Both the position numbers and the translations under genes were made by a program. Positions 5,442-10,004 of a DNA stretch of 10,004 nucleotides are shown here, in pieces (within the stretch, counting starts at the first letter, position 1; every line of letters starts with the position of its first letter). Location: positions 1,269,245-1,279,248 of the forward strand of contig CP070644.1 in the NCBI GenBank assembly GCA_020354155.1. The letters are read 5' to 3'. Source of the stretch: Nitrospiraceae bacterium (lineage in GTDB: Bacteria > Nitrospirota > Thermodesulfovibrionia > UBA6902). The notes beneath the pieces are model-generated. The model did not search any database. It worked only from the letters and a program-made list of their open reading frames with translations, and had not been told where the DNA came from.

Positions 5442-7273
5442 AGCTTGTGCCTTTCAAGGTAATCGATCAGCTCCCGCATCTCCGTCAGGGTTTCTTCCAT
5501 GCGGGCAATATTAAAATCAGCCGGGGCATAGCGCACCATATCACATTCCCGGAATATGTTTTTCAATCTCTCTGTAATTTCACTGTCTATATGCTCACCT
5601 TTTATAATACTGTCGAGTGAGTCACCGGTGATTCCACCTGATGGCACGTGAAATCTGTTGCCAAGGTAATCTCTCAAAGTCTTGAAGACAGCATCATAAT
5701 ATTCTCCTGTACTGTTTTTGCGCAGATAGTGCTCTGCCTGCTGAATGCCTTTCTTCGCCTTTTTAGGAGCTGACAGCCTTCTTGCATATCCAATGTCGGT
5801 ACTGAGCCGCTCCTGTTTTTTACGATAGAACCAGAGAGCAGCGAATAGAAGCAGTGGCACTGCCTGGAGCATGAGAAAGAGAGGATTCGTGTATAGATAG
5901 TCATTCTTTTTTACAATCCTGCCAGGAGATTCTTTTATATAAATGATGTCACGACCGATGGATTCCTTCTTCAGAGGCCTTTCCGCTACATTTGCCGCGT
6001 CGAGTATGGTGATCTCCTCTTTGCGCTCAGCCTTCATGACCTGTAATGGGACCCCTTTCCTCACCAGCGTGATGTAACGGCCTTTTGCAGGATCAAAAAA
6101 GCTCAGAGAACTATCGGGCGTGCTGTTGATTTTTTCATCAGCCGGTATGAGAACCTGTTCAAAGACCTTGCTGTTCGGCTCCTGCCTGATCTGAGGATCA
6201 TAGACTTTAAAGCCCTCCTGATTTATCAACGTCGGACTGTGCACAGCATCGAGATTCCCTCTCCCTGTCACCGTCATTGCAAGTGTGACCGGATCACCTA
6301 CCTTGACGTGGTCAGGCGATACTGAAACATGTAACTGGAAACTTCCGATTGTTCCCTTGAAATCTGCCGGCCTGCCTTCAGCAGGGAGGGGGAGGACATT
6401 GACGGAAAGAGCATCGGCATTCAGTTCAACAGGGTGGGTTTCATAATTGCCGAAAAAATCATCAAAGGGATCACGGCCAAAAAAACTGTCAAACCGGGAT
6501 GATGGGCTTCTTCGCCTGCTCTGTGTCACTATATTGGCCTTAAGCTCTGCCGGTCCCAGACTTAACTGCCCTTCCTTTGTAGCAAATATCTCTGTCTGAA
6601 AATCAAGGACAGAATAGATAACGCCTCCCCTGTTGAGCTGATACTCCCGCGGTTTTTCAAACTCGTCAACTGAAAAGCCCTCGTGACTGTACCGGGGATA
6701 CTGCACATCACGCACTTTCATGCTGTTCACAAAGAGTTTAATGTGTAATGTGGCTATCTCATTCACATAGAGCCTGTCTTTGTCAATTTCCATCTCAATA
6801 AAGACCCTGTCAGTGAGGTTCACAGCAGGCTGGTTCTGTTCCTGACCGTGACCTTGCCTCTGAGAAGATGAGTCCAGAACTTCCAACTCCAGGGAATTCG
6901 AACGGTACCGGTCGCCCTTATATTCAACAGCAAGAGGCCCTATAGTAAATTTCCCTGTCTTTGTCGGCACAATCCTGTAGATATGATTCACAGAAGAGGA
7001 CATACGTCCGTTGACGATAGACATTTGTGTCGAAGGGCCGACATAGCGAACCTGGAGTCCCTTTACTTGAGGGGCATCGGGAGCAGGCACCTTTGATGAG
7101 CCGTCAAAGTGTAGATTTAATTGCGCACTCTGTCCAAGGGCAATGATATTCCTGTCCAGAGAGGCATTGAACTGTATATCTGCGGCAGGTGCTCTCTCTG
7201 AAAACAGCGTCATAACGATAAAAATCGCTGCTAATATTCGAGAGGTATATTTTGTTTTTGGTTTCAATCTCAT
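5438..7273 (-). CDS. batD: BatD aerotolerance protein, exported and membrane-anchored
   Basis: BatD is the large exported component of the Bat (Bacteroides aerotolerance) system. This 611-residue protein has a signal peptide (cleavage near APA-AD, about 30-31), then a long all-beta ectodomain in which an Ig-like opening, IQFNASLDRNIIALGQSAQLNLHFDG, is typical. BatD signatures follow: PSTQMSIVNG, YRIVPTKTGKFTIGPLAVEYKG, KLFVNSMKVRDVQYPRYSHEGF and FEQVLIPADEK. A glycine/aromatic/acidic linker (FFGRDPFDDFFGNY, about 264-277) resembles J-domain-style linkers and is common in this family. A membrane helix lies at 463-483, followed by a cytosolic helical domain of about 125 residues with multiple Arg/Lys. 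The molecular function of BatD is not established. The ATG at 7273 is reached from a strong but distant Shine-Dalgarno sequence through a hairpin (separate entry). The 3' end overlaps batE by 4 bp. Confidence 0.92.
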   Translation of the reverse strand: MRLKPKTKYTSRILAAIFIVMTLFSERAPAADIQFNASLDRNIIALGQSAQLNLHFDGSSKVPAPDAPQVKGLQVRYVGPSTQMSIVNGRMSSSVNHIYRIVPTKTGKFTIGPLAVEYKGDRYRSNSLELEVLDSSSQRQGHGQEQNQPAVNLTDRVFIEMEIDKDRLYVNEIATLHIKLFVNSMKVRDVQYPRYSHEGFSVDEFEKPREYQLNRGGVIYSVLDFQTEIFATKEGQLSLGPAELKANIVTQSRRRSPSSRFDSFFGRDPFDDFFGNYETHPVELNADALSVNVLPLPAEGRPADFKGTIGSFQLHVSVSPDHVKVGDPVTLAMTVTGRGNLDAVHSPTLINQEGFKVYDPQIRQEPNSKVFEQVLIPADEKINSTPDSSLSFFDPAKGRYITLVRKGVPLQVMKAERKEEITILDAANVAERPLKKESIGRDIIYIKESPGRIVKKNDYLYTNPLFLMLQAVPLLLFAALWFYRKKQERLSTDIGYARRLSAPKKAKKGIQQAEHYLRKNSTGEYYDAVFKTLRDYLGNRFHVPSGGITGDSLDSIIKGEHIDSEITERLKNIFRECDMVRYAPADFNIARMEETLTEMRELIDYLERHKL

Positions 7274-7304
7274 TTTGTACGCTAAAGAAGGCTTTAGCCT
7301 CCTT
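7274..7304 (-). promoter_or_regulatory. batD ribosome binding site with hairpin-looped spacer
   Basis: Read on the minus strand, AAGGAGG (7304 to 7298) is followed by GCTAAAG-CCTT-CTTTAGC (7298 to 7281), a perfect 7-bp stem with a 4-nt loop, then GTACAAA and the ATG (7273). The linear gap from Shine-Dalgarno to ATG is 24 nt, too long for normal initiation. Folding the hairpin would leave about 7 nt, which is ideal. No other start codon lies at a usable distance from this AAGGAGG. The arrangement resembles phage T4 gene 25, where a spacer hairpin is known to bring the two together. The base pairing is directly visible; the functional role is inferred. Confidence 0.55.
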
Positions 7305-7339
7305 CATTAAAACAGTCTAAGGGGTTTGAAATAATATGC

Positions 7340-7413
7340 TGTCATTCCGCGCACAGCGGGGAATCTTGTATTCAACCATTTAAAAAAGATTTCTCCCTTC
7401 GGTCGAAATGACA
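7340..7413. repeat. 74-bp palindromic intergenic repeat with TGTCATT ends
   Basis: The element starts TGTCATT (7340-7346) and ends AATGACA (7407-7413), perfect 7-bp terminal inverted repeats. Inside, ATTCCGC faces GCGGGGAAT around GCACA, and AATCTT (near 7362) faces AAGATT (near 7386), so either strand can fold into a branched hairpin. It sits in the batC-batD gap. The TTTCGACCGAAGGGAGAAA segment on the minus strand recurs, interrupted, near 1301-1336. Such TGTCATT-ended elements are widespread intergenic repeats in several environmental bacterial lineages. It encodes no protein; it may affect RNA stability or readthrough between batC and batD. Confidence 0.7.
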
Positions 7414-7451
7414 ATTTTATTTGCTCGGGCAACTCAAGTCGCCTCTATACT

Positions 7452-8306
7452 TTACCAGTCCTTTAATACCCCTCTGGAGCGCCCTCGCATCTGCTTGTTC
7501 ACCTCTTCCCTGGCCTCTTCCAGACCATAGGATTCAAGCAGCATACGAGCCTCTTCAGGAGACATCTCAATCTCCTGATCCCCTTCTTCGCCTATCTGCT
7601 GATTATCCTGAGGAGATTCCTGGGAGGAAGCCTGGGGCTCCTCTTCCTCCTTCTTTTCTTCAGAGCCGCCTTTCTGAGACTCCTGCTCTTTCGCCTGCTG
7701 CTGATCCTGCTGTTCATCCTGACTGCTTTCGGGCCGAGATTCTTTGCCCTCCCCCTCCTGCTCTTTTCCCTGATCCTGGTTTCCATCCTGCTCCTGGTCC
7801 TCTTCCTGCTGCTGCTTCATCCTGTCCATGAGAATCTTGAGTTCTTTTTCAACAACCTCATGATTGAACTTTGCATCCCTGTCCCTTTCATTCAGTTCCA
7901 TGGCCCTCCTGTAATAATCCAGCGATTCCCGGTAAAGAGATGCGGCGCCCTGCATGTCCGATCCAGCCTTCATTGTACCGAGCCTGTATTTGGAATTTGC
8001 CAGATTATAGGCTGCCTTTGATTACAGATCCCTGTCATCAGTGATTAAAGCACGGGTAAAGGATTCAATGGCTTCTTCATAGTTCCCTTTCTTATAGTGG
8101 GCTGCTCCAAGGTTATAGTAGACAATCTCTGAATCAGGGGCCTCCTCCTGCGCCTCGCTGTACTTTGCGATTGCCTCATCAATCTTTTTTTCCTCAAAGA
8201 GACGGTTCCCTTCCCTCACATCACCAGCAACTGATGCGGCAAATGTATTTGTGCTGAAGCATATGAAACTGAATAAACAAAAAAGCTTGAATATTATTTT
8301 TATCAT
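7452..8306 (-). pseudogene. batC: batC, TPR protein gene split by one in-frame stop
   Basis: The frame runs 285 codons from ATG 8306 to TAA 7452, but a TAA at 8022-8024 interrupts it after residue 94. The first part has a signal peptide (MIKIIFKLFCLFSFICFS..., cleavage near TFA-AS at 23-24) and TPR repeats (GNRLFEEKKIDEAIAKYSEA, VYYNLGAAHYKKGNYEEAIESFTRAL). After the stop the same frame continues as SKAAYNLANSKYRLGTM, another TPR (ASLYRESLDYYRRAMELN), a long Glu/Gln-rich low-complexity stretch, and the family's conserved C-terminus (MSPEEARMLLESYG, ending LKDW). BatC is a periplasmic TPR adaptor of the Bat complex. The stop sits where relatives have an ordinary residue in the sequence DDRDLxSKAAYN, and CAA (Gln) to TAA is one change. 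It may be a recent nonsense mutation, a base-call error, or two separately made halves (a restart at ATG 7973 or upstream codons). The gene order batB-batC-batD supports the identity. Confidence 0.85.
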
Positions 8307-8339
8307 TTTTTTCTGCTTCTCTATTCCCCGGAGCCCCTC

Positions 8340-8390
8340 TTAGTTCTTAATTCTTTGTTCTTGGTTCTTTGTTGTTCTTCTTCTTTCCCT
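8340..8390 (-). repeat. AAGAAC-rich low-complexity tract at the batB 3' end
   Basis: On the minus strand, the batB tail and stop are built from degenerate AAGAAC units joined by AA, CA or TT (GAAGAAGAAC, AAAGAACC, AAGAACAAAG, AATTAAGAACTAA). The tract codes for the polar C-terminus of BatB. Similar short-unit A-rich sequence (ATCAAAGATCAAAAATC) lies just upstream of batB in the 9372-9428 gap. Confidence 0.55.
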
Positions 8391-9371
8391 GATCAAGGGT
8401 TCAACACAGAGGAGGATCAACGCAGCAGCAAGAGGGATGGCAAACCTTTCTTCATACTGCTTGACCATCCTGCTCTTTACCTCTTTCTTTTCCATTGTCG
8501 AAAGCTTTTCTTCATAGATAAGGTCAAGTCCGAACTCACTCTGCGTCGACTTCACATAACTGCCGCCCGTCATCAGGGCAATTTCCTTCAGTGTATCCTC
8601 ATCAAGGCGTGTCTTGACTACATTACCGCTCCTGTCTTTCAGAAAACCTTTTTTGCCTGCATCATCAGTCACGGGAATTAGTTCCCCCTCTTTTGTTCCG
8701 ATGCCGATGGCAAAGATCTTAATCCCCCGCTCCTTCGCCTTTTCTGCCCATTCGCGGGCATTTCCTTCATGGTCTTCGCCATCTGTAATGATAACGAGAA
8801 CTTTATATTTTTTCTTACCGCCTTCATAACTATCAAGGGCAACGCGAATGGCATTGGACAGTGATGTGCCCCCCTTTGGAATGGTGTTTACGTCAAGGTC
8901 ATCAAGGGAAAGCATAAAACCACTGTAGTCTGAGGTGAGTGGACACTGCAGGAAGGCATTTCCAGCAAAGGCTACCAGCCCCAGCCTGTCGCCCCGGAGC
9001 TGTCTGATAAGATCCTTTACCGCAAGTTTGGAACGTTCCAGTCTGTTCGGCTTGACATCCTCAGCAAGCATGCTATTCGATGTATCAAGGGCAATCAGTA
9101 TATCAAGCCCGCTCCGCGTGACCTCCTTCCACTCAAATCCCCACTGAGGTCTCATGAGCGCAATACTTACAAGAAAGACTGACATGAGGAGAATGATTAT
9201 TCTCCATTGCCTGGACTTTTCATTGACCGATGATGCCAGTGAGTTGAGCAGGTCTTTATGGGCAAAAAGTTCCATGTCTTTTATTCTCCTTTTTTGTGAC
9301 CAGAGATAAAAGACAATCAATCCTGCAAAGAGCCAGAGATAATGCAGTGCATGCAGATTCCCGAATTTCAT
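8340..9371 (-). CDS. batB: BatB: membrane-anchored VWA domain protein
   Basis: This 343-residue protein has two N-terminal membrane helices (about 8-24 and 57-75), a von Willebrand factor A domain from about 90 to 285, and a C-terminal helix (about 314-328). Conserved BatA/B sequence ALMRPQWGFEW precedes the domain. A complete metal-ion-dependent adhesion site (MIDAS) is visible: DTSNS (Asp96, Ser98, Ser100), Thr169 in KGGTS and Asp197 in ITDGEDHEG, so it should bind a divalent cation and a partner. BatB is thought to pair with BatA in a MoxR-associated envelope complex, with the VWA domain on one side of the inner membrane. The ATG at 9371 has only a distant AAGG upstream. The last dozen residues (TTKNQEQRIKN) are encoded by an AAGAAC-rich low-complexity tract and may be an accidental extension. 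The stop is 33 nt before batC. Confidence 0.93.
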   Translation of the reverse strand: MKFGNLHALHYLWLFAGLIVFYLWSQKRRIKDMELFAHKDLLNSLASSVNEKSRQWRIIILLMSVFLVSIALMRPQWGFEWKEVTRSGLDILIALDTSNSMLAEDVKPNRLERSKLAVKDLIRQLRGDRLGLVAFAGNAFLQCPLTSDYSGFMLSLDDLDVNTIPKGGTSLSNAIRVALDSYEGGKKKYKVLVIITDGEDHEGNAREWAEKAKERGIKIFAIGIGTKEGELIPVTDDAGKKGFLKDRSGNVVKTRLDEDTLKEIALMTGGSYVKSTQSEFGLDLIYEEKLSTMEKKEVKSRMVKQYEERFAIPLAAALILLCVEPLIRERRRTTKNQEQRIKN

Positions 9372-9428
9372 GACAATAAAATTAAATGCACCTTTTTTTT
9401 GAATTATGATTTTTGATCTTTGATTTTT

Positions 9429-10004
9429 TTATGGTATCCTCCTGAAGACAGTATTGCTTAAGAGTATTTCCAGAACAAGGATGAGCAGGCCGGGAATCAG
9501 AAAGAGGTGGAACAGCTCTTTATATTCCCTGTAGCCCTTTTCCTCAACAGCCGTTTTCTCCATACTGTCTATTTCATCATAAATTTCTCTCAATGAATCG
9601 GTGTCTGTTGCCCTGAAGTAATGAGAGCCTGTCTTTTTCGCTATCTTCTTCAATGTCTCTTCATCAATCTCAATTTTTACCTGCCGGTACACCTTATTGC
9701 CAAAAACATCCTGTGCAGGATAGGGAGCAAGACCTTTTGTGCCGGCCCCGATCGTATAGACCCTGATATTCAGGGCGCCTGCTGCCTCTGCTGCAGTTAC
9801 GGGAGATATCCTGCCTGCATTATTCCTGCCATCAGTAAGGAGAATGACTACCTTACTTTCTGCCTCTGAGTTTTTCAGCCTGTTCAGGGCTGAACTCAGA
9901 CCGGAGCCAATAGCCGTACCGTCTTCGATCATTCCAATTTTGATCCGTTCGAGGTTCTGCATGAGCCAACCGTAATCAAGCGTAAGGGGAGACACTGTAT
10001 AGGC
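9429..10004 (-). CDS. batA: BatA, VWA domain protein (N-terminal part beyond window edge)
   Basis: The last 191 residues of a von Willebrand factor A protein are present; the frame is still open at the window edge (AYTVSPLTLDYG...), so the start and the first MIDAS motif (DxSxS) lie outside. Visible MIDAS elements are Thr30 in GTAIGSGLSSAL and Asp58 in ILLTDGRNNAG (fragment numbering). The domain continues through VYTIGAGTKG and DEETLKKIAKKTGSHYFRATD. It ends with a membrane helix (about HLFLIPGLLILVLEILL) and a short basic tail. The order batA-batB-batC-batD-batE and the FxxxxYxVSPLT-type segment identify it as BatA rather than an unrelated VWA protein. It is likely an inner-membrane protein that pairs with BatB. 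The stop at 9429 is 57 bp before batB. Confidence 0.9.
   Translation of the reverse strand, partial: AYTVSPLTLDYGWLMQNLERIKIGMIEDGTAIGSGLSSALNRLKNSEAESKVVILLTDGRNNAGRISPVTAAEAAGALNIRVYTIGAGTKGLAPYPAQDVFGNKVYRQVKIEIDEETLKKIAKKTGSHYFRATDTDSLREIYDEIDSMEKTAVEEKGYREYKELFHLFLIPGLLILVLEILLSNTVFRRIP

Noticed and set aside
7104..7307. Minus-strand frame starting at ATG 7307, near the AAGGAGG
   Set aside because: Its ATG precedes the Shine-Dalgarno sequence rather than following it, and the frame overlaps the batD signal-peptide region out of frame with a translation that makes no sense.
7421..7831. Plus-strand 136-codon open frame rich in Pro, Leu and Ser
   Set aside because: It is the complement of the Glu/Gln-rich batC tail; the composition bias produces a stop-free, proline-rich antisense frame with no independent support.
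8355..8681. Plus-strand open frame opposite the batB 3' part
   Set aside because: It is antisense to a firm VWA gene and its translation resembles no protein.
9369..9392. Tiny leader frame (GTG, seven codons) whose TGA overlaps the batB ATG
   Set aside because: The overlap is attractive for coupling, but the GTG directly abuts the A-run and has no properly spaced ribosome binding site, so chance is the simpler explanation.

Overview
The window carries two gene blocks that converge at about 3.67 kb. Base composition looks mid-range, and no phage, plasmid, transposase, tRNA, rRNA or CRISPR signal was found. The combination of a complete-looking BatA-E (aerotolerance) set, a DUF151/BFN nuclease next to recO, a LipM-type lipoate enzyme, a CooT-like protein and TGTCATT-ended intergenic repeats suggests a Gram-negative, probably anaerobic or microaerophilic environmental bacterium. 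Nitrospirota or a deltaproteobacterial (Desulfobacterota) lineage would fit, but this is inference and nothing in the window proves the taxonomy.

Plus strand, 1-3661: the last codons of a probable upstream gene; a bifunctional-nuclease-domain protein (21-476); recO (485-1240); a repeat-derived gap of nearly 400 bp (1241-1627); a small cupin (1640-1957); an unrecognised 148-residue protein (2038-2484); a CooT-like small nickel-binding-family protein (2612-2797) with a good sigma70-type promoter; and a LipM-like octanoyl/lipoyl transferase (2873-3661) behind a leader that can fold.

Minus strand, 10004 down to 3678: batA (5' part cut by the window edge), batB, batC, batD, batE and a six-helix membrane protein, all in one direction with mostly short gaps. 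BatA and BatB are membrane-anchored von Willebrand factor A (VWA) proteins, BatC and BatE are TPR proteins, and BatD is a large exported protein with a C-terminal membrane anchor. They are generally thought to form an envelope complex linked to MoxR AAA+ ATPases; moxR and a DUF58 gene would be expected just beyond the right edge. batD and batE overlap by 4 bp.

The most notable points are these. (1) batC is split by one in-frame TAA at a position where the family would carry an ordinary residue such as Gln, while the frame stays open and TPR-like for 189 further codons. (2) The strong Shine-Dalgarno sequence of batD lies 24 nt from its ATG, but a perfect 7-bp hairpin between them would restore normal spacing. 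(3) A 74-bp repeat with 7-bp terminal inverted repeats lies in the batC-batD gap, and related degenerate material fills the gap after recO. I see no convincing undescribed defence or mobile system here; the interest lies in the bat operon's organisation and expression.
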